Source: Anderseniella sp963700735
GTDB lineage: Bacteria > Pseudomonadota > Alphaproteobacteria > Rhizobiales > Aestuariivirgaceae
Length of the DNA stretch: 64,000 nt
NCBI GenBank assembly: GCA_963700735.1
Contig: CAVOYR010000007.1
Coordinates: forward strand, 372,001 to 436,000
Direction: 5' to 3'
Shown: piece by piece, positions 25,935 to 34,831 of the stretch
Numbering within the stretch: the first letter of the stretch is position 1
Layout of the letters: each line of letters begins with the position of its first letter
Notes under the pieces: generated by a model
The model's input: only the letters and a program-made list of their open reading frames with translations
Databases searched by the model: none
Told to the model about the DNA's origin: nothing
Program-made: the position numbers and the translations under genes

Positions 25935-27059
25935 ATGATCGTCCTCGCCGTTGATACCGCGCATGCGGCCTGTTCCGCCTGCATTCTCGACGCTTCAACC
26001 GGACAGGTTCTGGCAAGCGCAAGCGAACCGATGCAGCAAGGCCATGCCGAACGCCTCGCACCGATGGTTGCGCAGCTGCTGCGCAACGCCGATCTGGATT
26101 TCACTGACCTGGACCGGCTGGCGGCCTGTTCCGGCCCCGGCACATTTACCGGCGTGCGCATTGGCCTTTCGTTCGTGCGCGGCCTGGCGCTGGTCTTGGG
26201 GCTTCCTGTTGTGGGCGTGACGTCGTTGCAGGCACTGGCGATGGAGCATTGCAGTGGCGACGCCAGCGCGCCGGTGTGGGTCGTGCAGGATGCCCGCCGG
26301 TCGCAGGTTTACCTGCAAGGCTTCGACGCCACTGGTAACCCCATTTCGCAGGCAGACGTTGCCGGGATTGTCGAGGCAACGGAGAAGTTGCATGACACAA
26401 CGGGAACCGTGACCGGTTCCGGTGCTGGCCTGGTTCAGGCATCGGCTGCAACAATCATTGCGTCCTCGGGCATTCCGGACATTGCCGGCATCGCGCGCCT
26501 CGCCGCCTTGGCCGACCCGGCTGACGCGCCTGCGGCACCGTTTTACTTGCGCGGGCCCGATGCCAAGGCACAGGCACCGCTGGTCCGCCATCAGGCGATG
26601 CCGGTATCGATCAAGCAGGTGTCGGATGATCATGCCGGGGTGCTGGCGGAAATTCATGCCACCGGTTTCGACGAACCATGGGACGAGGCAGCGATGCGGG
26701 AGTTGCTGCACTCGGCCGGTTGCATCGGCTTGCTCGCCACGACGGAACACGACTCCGGTCCCATGCCGGCAGGCTTCGTGTTGGCCCGCAAGGCCGCCGA
26801 CGAGATGGAGATTCTCAGCATTGCGGTGCTGCCGTCCAGCCGCCGCCGTGGCGTTGGCCATGCCTTGCTGAAGGAGCTCCGGAAGGTGGCGCGCGGTACC
26901 GGAAGTGCAGTGATCTTCATCGAGTATGCGGCCAACAATGATGCCGCCGCAGCGCTGTACAAGGCCGAAGGTTTTTCCCCGACCGGCCTCCGCAAGAACT
27001 ACTATCATTCGCCAGGCGGCACCCGCACCGATGCCATAACCGCGAAACTCGACCCCTGA
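25935..27059 (+). CDS. tsaB-rimI: TsaB-RimI fusion (t6A biosynthesis subunit plus ribosomal protein N-acetyltransferase)
   Basis: One uninterrupted 374-residue frame encodes two proteins that are usually separate neighbours. Residues 1 to about 205 are TsaB, the ASKHA-fold partner of TsaD in N6-threonylcarbamoyladenosine synthesis (VLAVDTAHAACSACILD, LAACSGPGTFTGVRIGLSFV, ending in the TsaB-typical FYLRGPDAKAQ). Residues about 218-374 are RimI, a GNAT acetyltransferase of the N-terminal alanine of ribosomal protein S18 (DEMEILSIAVLPSSRRRGVG with the acetyl-CoA RxxGxG loop, then IEYAANNDAAAALYKAEGF). The linker is about 12 residues. Start at the ATG at 25935; the frame opens at 25908. Confidence 0.9.
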   Translation: MIVLAVDTAHAACSACILDASTGQVLASASEPMQQGHAERLAPMVAQLLRNADLDFTDLDRLAACSGPGTFTGVRIGLSFVRGLALVLGLPVVGVTSLQALAMEHCSGDASAPVWVVQDARRSQVYLQGFDATGNPISQADVAGIVEATEKLHDTTGTVTGSGAGLVQASAATIIASSGIPDIAGIARLAALADPADAPAAPFYLRGPDAKAQAPLVRHQAMPVSIKQVSDDHAGVLAEIHATGFDEPWDEAAMRELLHSAGCIGLLATTEHDSGPMPAGFVLARKAADEMEILSIAVLPSSRRRGVGHALLKELRKVARGTGSAVIFIEYAANNDAAAALYKAEGFSPTGLRKNYYHSPGGTRTDAITAKLDP

Positions 27060-27123
27060 GCCGGTTGTCAGGCTGGGCGCAGATGGACTATAGCGGGCCC
27101 ACAACGTTCCGGAGATGCAGCCC

Positions 27124-28494
27124 ATGACGGCTTTGACTGCCGCCACATCCGACGACAATCAGCGCAAGGTCTTCATCAAGACCTATGGCTGCCAGATGAA
27201 CGTCTACGATAGCGAGCGCATGGGCGAAGTGCTGGGCGAGCGTGGCTATTCGGTCACGCAAACACTCGAAGACGCCGACCTGGTCATCCTCAACACCTGC
27301 CATATCCGCGAGAAGGCTGCCGAGAAGGTCTATTCGGAGCTTGGCCGCCTGCGCAAGCTCAAGGACCGCACGGGCAGCACCATGAAGGTTGCTGTGGCCG
27401 GCTGTGTTGCCCAGGCCGAGGGTGAGGAAATCGTCCGCCGCGCCCCGGTGGTCGACCTCGTGTTCGGGCCCCAGACCTACCATCGCCTGCCGGACCTTCT
27501 TGATCGCCATGCCGCCTCAGGTCTGGCCATCGTTGAAACCGAATTCCCTGCCAGCGAGAAATTCGACTCGCTCGATGCGCCTGCACAACGCCCGCTCAAT
27601 CGCGGTGTCGCTGCCTTCCTCACCGTGCAGGAAGGCTGTGACAAGTTCTGCACCTTCTGTGTCGTCCCCTACACCCGGGGCGCAGAGTTTTCCCGTCCTG
27701 CCGCGCGTATCATCGCCGAGGCCCGGCAACTCGTGCAGGCCGGTGTCCGCGAAATCACCCTGCTTGGGCAGAACGTCAACGGCTGGCACGGCGAAGCTGA
27801 TGATGGCAGGAACTGGTCGCTGGGGCATCTGCTGGAGGCGCTTTCGGGCATCGAGGGCCTGCAGCGGTTGCGCTACACGACCAGCCATCCGCGCGACATG
27901 GATGACGCGCTGATCGCGGCTCATGCCGGCAACCCAAAGGTCATGCCGTATCTGCATCTTCCCGTCCAGTCCGGCTCTGATCGGATCCTCAAGGCGATGA
28001 ACCGCCGTCATGATGCGCAAAGCTACGTCGATCTGGTGGCGCGTATCCGCGCGGCCCGGCCTGACATTGCCATGTCGTCGGACTTTATCGTCGGCTTTCC
28101 CGGTGAGACCGATGACGACTTCGAGGCGACCCTCGATCTGGTGCGCGAGGTGACCTATGCGCAGGCATACTCGTTCAAGTACTCGTTGCGTCCCGGCACA
28201 CCGGCTGCCGGTCATGGCGGCCAGGTGCCCGAGGAGGTCAAGACAGAACGGCTGGCGCGGCTTCAGGAAATCCTGTTGCAACAACAGGCAGCGTTCAACC
28301 GGGCCTGTGTCGGACGCTGCCTCGACGTGCTGCTGGAAAAGCCCGGCCGCGAGCGTGGCCAGCTGATCGGCCGCTCACCCTACCTGCAGTCGGTGTTTCT
28401 TGATGTGGAGAACTGTCAGATTGGTGACATGATCAAGGTCGAGATTACCGCAACGGGCCCGAACTCGTTGACCGGCTGCAAGGTTGATGCCTGA
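27124..28494 (+). CDS. miaB: tRNA-2-methylthio-N6-dimethylallyladenosine synthase MiaB
   Basis: Radical SAM methylthiotransferase that modifies A37 of tRNAs reading UNN codons. The 456-residue protein has the N-terminal UPF0004 domain with its cluster Cys residues (FIKTYGCQMNVYDSERM, ILNTCHIREKA, VAVAGCVAQAEG), the radical SAM CxxxCxxC in CDKFCTFCVVPYTRG, and a C-terminal TRAM domain (about 385-450). The ATG at 27124 is preferred because GGAG lies 9 bases upstream; the ATG at 27115 abuts that site. It follows tsaB-rimI by only 64 bases. Confidence 0.97.
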   Translation: MTALTAATSDDNQRKVFIKTYGCQMNVYDSERMGEVLGERGYSVTQTLEDADLVILNTCHIREKAAEKVYSELGRLRKLKDRTGSTMKVAVAGCVAQAEGEEIVRRAPVVDLVFGPQTYHRLPDLLDRHAASGLAIVETEFPASEKFDSLDAPAQRPLNRGVAAFLTVQEGCDKFCTFCVVPYTRGAEFSRPAARIIAEARQLVQAGVREITLLGQNVNGWHGEADDGRNWSLGHLLEALSGIEGLQRLRYTTSHPRDMDDALIAAHAGNPKVMPYLHLPVQSGSDRILKAMNRRHDAQSYVDLVARIRAARPDIAMSSDFIVGFPGETDDDFEATLDLVREVTYAQAYSFKYSLRPGTPAAGHGGQVPEEVKTERLARLQEILLQQQAAFNRACVGRCLDVLLEKPGRERGQLIGRSPYLQSVFLDVENCQIGDMIKVEITATGPNSLTGCKVDA

Positions 28495-28551
28495 CGTGCT
28501 TTGTGATGAGGTTTAAATGCGCAATCGGCGCGAATCAGGAGTTCCGGCCCT

Positions 28552-29592
28552 TTGAGCCAACGGTCCACCCCATCCCGGACAGCCGCACCGCGGCGACCCG
28601 GTCCACAGCCCGCCCCGGGCAACACCACCTTGAGCTTCGACGACAATCGCCTGCTGTCACTGGTCTTCGGTGAGCACGACGAGCATCTGTTGCTGATTGA
28701 GGACAGGCTCGGCGTGGACGTGACGCCGCGCGGCAACAAGGTAGCAATCCAGGGCAGCGACAACAATCGCGAGATGGCACGGCAGGTTCTGGTCGAACTG
28801 TACGAACGTGCCCTTGAGGGCCTCGACCTGACACGCGGCGACGTGGATGGCGCAATCCGCATGGCAATGGCACCCATACCGTCCGCAACGCCCGGCGGCA
28901 GGGCCGACGTTGCAGCCGTTCGCACAAGGCGCAAGGTGGTCACGGCGCGATCGCCCGGCCAGAAGGTTTACCTCGAGGCCATCGCGGCACATGAGCTTGT
29001 GTTCGGGGTCGGCCCCGCCGGCACCGGCAAGACATACCTTGCGGTGGTTTGCGCGGCAGCGGAGCTTATGGCCGGCAAGGTGGACCGTATCATCCTGTCG
29101 CGTCCCGCCGTGGAGGCGGGCGAGCGGCTCGGCTTCCTGCCCGGCGACATGAAGGAAAAGGTCGATCCCTATCTGCGCCCGCTGTACGACGCGCTGTACG
29201 ACATCATGCCCGCCGAGGCGGTGGTGAAGGGGCTGGCCGACAACACCATCGAGATTGCGCCGCTGGCCTTCATGCGTGGCCGCACGCTGGCGCGTGCATT
29301 CATCATTCTTGACGAGGCCCAAAACACCACGCAACAGCAGATGAAGATGTTCCTCACCCGTCTGGGCGAGGGTTCGCGCATGGTGATCACCGGCGATCCG
29401 ACCCAGGTCGACCTGCCGTCGGGCATAACCTCCGGGCTCACCCAGGCGCTGGACTATCTCAAGGGTGTGGACGATATCGCGCAGGTAAAATTCACCAACT
29501 CGGACATCGTGCGCCATCCCCTGGTCACCAAGATCGTCGAGGCCTATGACCGTGCCGGCTGGGAACCGGCGGCAAGACCGCACAAGTCATGA
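28552..29592 (+). CDS. PhoH-like ATPase (YbeZ)
   Basis: A 346-residue PhoH-family P-loop ATPase of the YbeZ type, associated with YbeY in rRNA maturation and ribosome quality control. It has an N-terminal KH-like region (about 25-85), the Walker A GVGPAGTGKTYLAV, RLGFLPGDMKEKVDPYLRPLYDA (family-specific), Walker B in FIILDEAQNTTQQQMKMF and the sensor GSRMVITGDPTQVDLP. The start appears to be TTG with AGGAG 10 bases upstream. Its stop overlaps the ybeY ATG (ATGA). Confidence 0.95.
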   Translation: MSQRSTPSRTAAPRRPGPQPAPGNTTLSFDDNRLLSLVFGEHDEHLLLIEDRLGVDVTPRGNKVAIQGSDNNREMARQVLVELYERALEGLDLTRGDVDGAIRMAMAPIPSATPGGRADVAAVRTRRKVVTARSPGQKVYLEAIAAHELVFGVGPAGTGKTYLAVVCAAAELMAGKVDRIILSRPAVEAGERLGFLPGDMKEKVDPYLRPLYDALYDIMPAEAVVKGLADNTIEIAPLAFMRGRTLARAFIILDEAQNTTQQQMKMFLTRLGEGSRMVITGDPTQVDLPSGITSGLTQALDYLKGVDDIAQVKFTNSDIVRHPLVTKIVEAYDRAGWEPAARPHKS

Positions 29593-30056
29593 TGCTCGAA
29601 ATCGACGCCGATGATGAAGCCTGGGCCATGCTGCCGGGCGCTGCCGGTCTTGTAGAAGCTGCAGCTGCGGCTACCTTTGCCAGACTGGGCTTAGACATGG
29701 CGGGCAAGAGCCTAAGCATCGTCCTGTCCGATGACGAATCCGTGGCTGAACTGAACGGCCGGTGGCGTGGCAAGCCGGCGCCCACCAACGTGTTGTCTTT
29801 CCCGGCAGACGGCTCGATGCCCGTGCCGCCGGGAGAGCCACGCCCGCTGGGCGACATCATTATGGCATCGGGCGTTGTGCAGGCCGAAGCCCGGGATCAG
29901 GGCAAGCAACTGCAACATCATTTAAGCCATCTTGTCGTTCATGCAATCTTGCACATAATGGGCTATGACCATATTGACGATGAAGACGCCCGGAAGATGG
30001 AAAGTATCGAGACCGAGATACTTGCGTCACTGGGTGTCGCCGACCCATATGCTTGA
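29589..30056 (+). CDS. ybeY: Endoribonuclease YbeY (rRNA maturation factor)
   Basis: Metal-dependent endoribonuclease needed for 16S rRNA 3' processing. The 155-residue protein has the conserved R/K loop NGRWRGKPAPTNVLSFP, the GDIIMASGVVQAEA segment and the zinc-binding HxxxHxxxxxH in HLVVHAILHIMGYDH. It overlaps phoH by 4 bases, so the two are translationally coupled, as in most proteobacteria. Confidence 0.97.
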   Translation: MMLEIDADDEAWAMLPGAAGLVEAAAAATFARLGLDMAGKSLSIVLSDDESVAELNGRWRGKPAPTNVLSFPADGSMPVPPGEPRPLGDIIMASGVVQAEARDQGKQLQHHLSHLVVHAILHIMGYDHIDDEDARKMESIETEILASLGVADPYA

Positions 30057-30115
30057 GCGGCACAAACCATACTTGAGTGAGAAACGGAGATTGCCGGACC
30101 TGTCCGGTTGACCTG

Positions 30116-31177
30116 ATGGACGAAGACCAATCTCGCGAGCCCCGCACCGGGGCCGCAACTGCCAACCCTTCCGATTCATCCCGCAGCGATAGCGCAGGAT
30201 TGTTGACACGCATCATGCGCGCCATGGGTTTTGGCCGCAGCGACGAAACCCTGCGTGAAAGCCTCGAAGGCGTGCTGGAGCGGCACGCCGAGGAAGACGG
30301 CAACACCAGTTTCCGCGCCGACGCCCGCTCGATGATGCTAAACCTGATCGAGTTTTCCAGCTTGCGCGTTGACGACGTCATGGTGGCGCGCGCCGAGATC
30401 ATGGCCGTGGACGCCAGTAGTACGGTGGCGGAAGTGCTGGAGTATTTTCTCGATGCAGGTCATTCGCGCCTGCCGATTTACCGCGAGACGCTGGATGAAC
30501 CCATCGGCATGATCCACATCAAGGATTTCCTGGGGTGGCTCAATTCGCGCGGAAAGCGTGGCCGCGGCAAGTCAGCGGACAAGCCTGCCGGCGGCTGGTC
30601 GCTCTCGGCAGCCAACCTGAAGACACCGGTTTCCGCCTTGGGTGTCACGCGTGAACTGCTCTATGTGCCACCGTCGATGCCGGCACCTGACCTGCTTATC
30701 AAGATGCAGTCGACCCACTGCCACATGGCAGTTGTGGTCGACGAATATGGCGGGACCGACGGCCTCGTGACCATCGAGGACCTCGTCGAGGAGATTGTCG
30801 GCGACATCGCTGACGAACACGACGAGAAGGATGAGCTCATCACCCGGGTGTCCGACACAAGCTGGTCCGCCGACGCGCGCTACGAGATCGAGGATGCCGA
30901 GGAACTGCTTGGCATAGAACTGCTGTCGGAAGCCGAAGAGGAAGAAGCTGACACACTTGGCGGTCTCATCTTCCACATGCTGGGCCGGGTACCGGTGCGC
31001 GGAGAGCTCATCAAGCATCCTTCAGGCATAGAGTTCGAGGTTGTGGCAGCCGACCCGCGACGGGTAAGGCGCATCGCCATTCATACCGGGCCCCGCACCG
31101 GTGTGGCCGCCCGTCCCGGCTCACCGGGCAAGCAGTCAACTCCCGGCACGCCATCGGACAACCCGGTGGCGCGGTGA
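30116..31177 (+). CDS. CorC/TlyC-type CBS domain protein (hemolysin family)
   Basis: A 353-residue cytoplasmic CBS-pair protein: an N-terminal region ending in RADARSMMLNLIEF, two CBS motifs at about 75-200 (RVDDVMVARAEIMAVD, AGHSRLPIYRETLDEPIGMIHIKD), and the CorC_HlyC transporter-associated domain with TLGGLIFHMLGRVPVRGE. It lacks the N-terminal DUF21 membrane domain, like E. coli CorC/YbeX, which is implicated in divalent cation handling and ribosome homeostasis. The start at 30116 (MDEDQSREP) is preferred over the GTG at 30077. It overlaps lnt by 4 bases (GTGA). Confidence 0.93.
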   Translation: MDEDQSREPRTGAATANPSDSSRSDSAGLLTRIMRAMGFGRSDETLRESLEGVLERHAEEDGNTSFRADARSMMLNLIEFSSLRVDDVMVARAEIMAVDASSTVAEVLEYFLDAGHSRLPIYRETLDEPIGMIHIKDFLGWLNSRGKRGRGKSADKPAGGWSLSAANLKTPVSALGVTRELLYVPPSMPAPDLLIKMQSTHCHMAVVVDEYGGTDGLVTIEDLVEEIVGDIADEHDEKDELITRVSDTSWSADARYEIEDAEELLGIELLSEAEEEEADTLGGLIFHMLGRVPVRGELIKHPSGIEFEVVAADPRRVRRIAIHTGPRTGVAARPGSPGKQSTPGTPSDNPVAR

Positions 31178-32757
31178 CACACGGCCTTGCGCCGCAGCCC
31201 ATGTTGCACCGTGCAATACTGCCAGCGATGCTTGTGGCGGCGGCGACCGGTGCACTGGCTACGCTCTCGCTGTCGCCCTACAGTTACTGGATCGTCCTGC
31301 CCGTGTCGTTTTCCGCCCTCGTCTGGTTGCTGGACGGGGCGGGCGCGCACCGTTCATTCTGGCGCGGCTTTGCCATCGGCTGGGCCTTCGCATTCGGGTA
31401 CTTTGTTCCGTCGCTGTGGTGGATCTCCGAGGCATTCTGGGTGGAGCCGGAAAAGTTTGCGGCGCTGATTCCTTTCGCGGTGGCCGGCTTGCCGTCCTAT
31501 CTCGCGCTCTACTGGGGAGTTGCCTGTGGCATTGCAGCCAGGATCTGGCCGGGCGGTATTGCACGTATCCTGCTGTTGGCGGTGATGCTGGCTGTCGGCG
31601 AATGGTTGCGCGGTCACATGCTCACCGGCTTTCCATGGAACCTGCCAGGATACGGCGTCTCCTCGCTGGATGGCTTGTCACAGGTGGCGTCGCTGGCTGG
31701 CATCTACGGCCTGACCCTGATCGTCATGCTGGTGGCCATGTCGCCTGCCGCCCTGTGGCAACATGGCCGCCCGGTCAGGCTTGCCCATGCCGGCGGGTTC
31801 CTGGGTCTCATGGCAGCGCTGGTGGTGGGGATGCATGCATGGGGCACGGCCCGCATCGCATCGGCAGCCAGCCTGCCGCCGGACCAGGGCCGGATTGTCC
31901 GGCTGGTCCAGCCGTCGATCCCGCAGGATCGCAAGTGGGATCCGGCATGGCGTCAGCACATCATCGATACCTACATCTCGATGTCGGCAAGGCCTTGGCC
32001 TGATGCAGCCGCATCGGGAGCTCCATTGCTGGTATGGCCCGAAAGTGCCCTGCCGGTTTTGCTTGCCGAAGAAGATGATCTGCGACGGCGCATCGCCGCC
32101 TTGATGCCAACGGGCAGCCTGCTTTTCACCGGTGGGTTGCATCGGGTCATGCAAACTGACGGTATGGCAACTATCTATAACAGCCTGCTCGCCATCGATC
32201 AGACCGGTCACATACTGGGCCGCCACGACAAGGTGCGGTTAGTGCCCTTCGGGGAGTTCTTGCCGTTCGCTTTCATCCTTGAACCGCTGGGCATCAGGCA
32301 GCTTGCCAATCTGCCGGGCGGGTTCAGTGAAGGTGTACATGACCGCGTGGTGCAGGTTCCGGGTGCGCCCGCGTTCGCCGGGTTCATTTGTTACGAAGCC
32401 GTGTTTCCGCGCAGCATTCCGTGGGAAACCCGTCCGGAACTGCTTCTGAATGTTACCAACGATGCATGGTTCGGCACCTCGGGGGGGCCGCACCAGCATC
32501 TTGCGCAGTCGCGTTTCCGGGCGATTGAGCAAGGCGTGCCCATGGTGCGCGCCGCCAACACCGGCATTTCTGCCCTGATCGATTCCTTCGGCCGCATCCG
32601 TAGTCGGATTGACCTTGGGGTAGTGGACAGCCTCGATATCCGGTTGCCCCCAACCACCATTGCAACGCTGTATTCCCGGCTTGGCGACCTGGTTTTCGGG
32701 CTACTCTTGCTGGGTGTCATTGCGGCAAACTTAATTTGTAGACGGAACAACCTGTAA
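31174..32757 (+). CDS. lnt: Apolipoprotein N-acyltransferase
   Basis: Inner-membrane enzyme that adds the third acyl chain to lipoproteins. The 527-residue protein has about six N-terminal hydrophobic segments and a nitrilase domain with all three catalytic residues visible: Glu in LLVWPESALPVLL, Lys in RHDKVRLVPFGEFLPF and Cys in FAGFICYEAVFPRS. NVTNDAWFGTSGGPHQHLAQ is the family loop. The probable start is GTG at 31174 overlapping the corC stop; an ATG at 31201 is possible. The location after corC is typical. Confidence 0.97.
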   Translation: MTHGLAPQPMLHRAILPAMLVAAATGALATLSLSPYSYWIVLPVSFSALVWLLDGAGAHRSFWRGFAIGWAFAFGYFVPSLWWISEAFWVEPEKFAALIPFAVAGLPSYLALYWGVACGIAARIWPGGIARILLLAVMLAVGEWLRGHMLTGFPWNLPGYGVSSLDGLSQVASLAGIYGLTLIVMLVAMSPAALWQHGRPVRLAHAGGFLGLMAALVVGMHAWGTARIASAASLPPDQGRIVRLVQPSIPQDRKWDPAWRQHIIDTYISMSARPWPDAAASGAPLLVWPESALPVLLAEEDDLRRRIAALMPTGSLLFTGGLHRVMQTDGMATIYNSLLAIDQTGHILGRHDKVRLVPFGEFLPFAFILEPLGIRQLANLPGGFSEGVHDRVVQVPGAPAFAGFICYEAVFPRSIPWETRPELLLNVTNDAWFGTSGGPHQHLAQSRFRAIEQGVPMVRAANTGISALIDSFGRIRSRIDLGVVDSLDIRLPPTTIATLYSRLGDLVFGLLLLGVIAANLICRRNNL

Positions 32758-32770
32758 TGGTGTACCAATG

Positions 32771-32788
32771 TCTCACTGGGGAGTGAGA
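32771..32788. repeat. Inverted repeat after lnt
   Basis: TCTCACT (32771-32777) and AGTGAGA (32782-32788) are perfect inverted repeats around GGGG, 13 bases after the lnt stop. No U run follows, so it is either a weak transcript-end hairpin or an operator for the XRE regulator gene starting 143 bases later. Confidence 0.4.
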
Positions 32789-32931
32789 TTGAAAGGTCGA
32801 CTGGCTTGGCGCGTGGGTGAGTAGCATCATCAGCGGGTCACTTGGCCGGGCGGCACGGCTTCCCGCATTCGAACCCATTGCTTGCAACGGCGAAATCAAT
32901 TATTCGCTTGTGGTATAGAAAACAGGTAAAA

Positions 32932-33348
32932 ATGACTGCGAAGATGCCAAATCCCATCGACGTCCATGTTGGTAGCAGATTGAGAATGCGACGAATGCTC
33001 GTCGGAATGAGCCAGGAAAAACTTGGCGAACATCTCGATCTGACATTCCAGCAAGTCCAGAAATACGAAAAAGGCTCCAACCGCATCAGTGCCAGCCGCC
33101 TGTTCGACATGGCGCGCATTCTGGATGTGCCGGTGCAGTTCTTCTTCGATGACATGCCAGGCAAGCCGGTCGGCGCGTCTGCAGCCGGATTCGCTGAAAG
33201 CCACGATTCCTTCCAGATGACTGACTTTCTGAGCAGTTCGGATGGCGCGCAATTGATCCGTGCATTTGCCGAGATCAAGAGTAGTGACGTTCGCCGCAAG
33301 TTGATCGATCTCGTCAAGTCGATCTCGTCGGCCGGCGGCAAGGACTGA
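32932..33348 (+). CDS. XRE-family helix-turn-helix transcriptional regulator
   Basis: A 138-residue DNA-binding protein with a Cro/CI-type HTH at about residues 10-65 (VGSRLRMRRMLVGMSQEKLGEHLDLTFQQVQKYEKG as a region), then LFDMARILDVPVQFFFDDM and a short C-terminal helix region (LIRAFAEIKSSDVRRKLIDLVKSI). The HTH and FFFDD pattern resembles SinR-like regulators that are common in Hyphomicrobiales between lnt and metK. The target is unknown. The frame opens at 32842 but the ATG at 32932, with CAGG upstream, marks the likely start. Confidence 0.9.
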   Translation: MTAKMPNPIDVHVGSRLRMRRMLVGMSQEKLGEHLDLTFQQVQKYEKGSNRISASRLFDMARILDVPVQFFFDDMPGKPVGASAAGFAESHDSFQMTDFLSSSDGAQLIRAFAEIKSSDVRRKLIDLVKSISSAGGKD

Positions 33349-33470
33349 GTTTCAGCTTCGCCATTGCGCACGGTTTCCGCAGCGGCCCTTGGCCACTTGC
33401 TGGAGCAGTCCGCACATCTCGTGCTTGACGGGCCGCGTCCGGGCTGACAAAAGGACGCCATCCGCCGTGA

Positions 33471-33496
33471 ATCATATAAAGATAACTATATATGAT
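33471..33496. promoter_or_regulatory. AT-rich palindrome upstream of metK (SahR-like operator candidate)
   Basis: ATCATATA (33471-33478) and TATATGAT (33489-33496) are perfect inverted repeats in an otherwise GC-rich region, 36 bases before the metK ATG. The left half reads CATATAAAGATA, which resembles the ATATAAAGAT half-site that I recall for SahR/SamR-type methionine-cycle repressors in alphaproteobacteria. The regulator is not in this window, so this is an inference from sequence resemblance. Confidence 0.45.
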
Positions 33497-33531
33497 TTCG
33501 GCACGGCCCTCTTGCGGAGTTCTGATCAACC

Positions 33532-34806
33532 ATGGCGCGCCAAAACTACCTCTTCACCAGTGAGTCCGTTTCAGAGGGCCATCCCGACAAGGTTTGTGAC
33601 CGGATCTCCGACGAGATCGTCGATCTGGTCTACAAGGAGGCTCGCAAGGCCGGGGTTGATCCTTGGACGGTCCGCGTCGCGTGCGAAACGCTGACCACCA
33701 CCAACCGGGTGGTCATTGCCGGCGAAGTGCGTGTACCGGACTCGCTGGTCAAGAAGGACAAGTCAGGCAATGTCGTCAAGGATGCCGCGGGCAACCCAGT
33801 CATAGCGCCGGGCCGGTTCCGGTCGGCCGCTCGCCGCGCCATCCGCTCAATCGGATATGAGCAGAACGGCTTTCACTGGAAGACCTGCAAGGTCGAAGTG
33901 CTGCTGCATGCCCAGTCAGCCGACATTGCCCAGGGCGTCGACAGCGCCGCTGACCGCCAGGGCGAAGAGGGCGCGGGCGACCAGGGCATCATGTTCGGCT
34001 TTGCCTGCAGCGAAACGCCGGACCTGATGCCGGCACCAATCTACTATGCACACAAGATCCTCGAACTGCTGGCCGAAGCCCGCCACAAGGGCGAGGGCGA
34101 TGCCGGCAAGCTTGGCCCGGACGCCAAGAGCCAGGTCACCATCCGCTATGAAGACGGACTGCCGGCAGAAGTCGTGTCAATCGTGCTGTCGACCCAGCAT
34201 CTCGACGCGAGCTGGGACTTCGAAGAAGGTTCGCAAGGTTGTCGAGCCCTATCATCCGTGAGGCACTGGGTGACCTTGCAATCGCCAAGGACTGCAACTG
34301 GTACATCAATCCGACCGGCAAGTTCGTCATCGGCGGCCCGGATGGCGACGCCGGTTTGACCGGCCGCAAGATCATCGTGGACACCTACGGCGGTGCTGCA
34401 CCCCATGGCGGCGGCGCATTCTCAGGCAAGGACACCACCAAGGTCGACCGCTCGGCAGCCTATGCTGCGCGCTATCTGGCCAAGAACATCGTCGCGGCCA
34501 AGCTTGCCGAGCGCTGCACCATCCAGCTGTCTTACGCAATCGGCGTTGCCCAGCCGCTGTCGGTCTATGTCGACACCCACGGCACCGGCAAGGTGCACGA
34601 AAGCGTGCTCGAGAACGCCATCCGCAAGGTCATGGACCTGTCGCCGCAGCGGCATTCGCCGCGCGCTCGACCTGAACAAGCCGATCTACGCCAAGACCGC
34701 TGCCTACGGCCATTTCGGACGCAAGCCGGGCCGTGATGGTTCGTTCTCGTGGGAACGGACCGACCTGGCTGCAGACCTGAAGGCCGCAGTCAAGCAACTG
34801 GCCTGA
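33532..34806 (+). CDS. metK: S-adenosylmethionine synthetase (frameshifted in this sequence)
   Basis: Makes SAM from methionine and ATP. Three single-base insertions break the frame: an A in the AA at 34226-34227, a C at 34253 and an A at 34648. Removing them gives a 423-residue protein of normal length. Motifs are SESVSEGHPDKVCDRISDEI at the start, GAGDQGIMFGFAC (ATP-binding hexapeptide), IGGPDGDAGLTGRKIIVDTY and GGGAFSGKDTTKVDRSAAY, and IAKDCNWYINPTGKF after the second break. MetK is essential, so sequence error is far more likely than loss of function. Confidence 0.9.
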
Positions 34807-34831
34807 CATCAGGCATGCTTGAACCAGCGCG

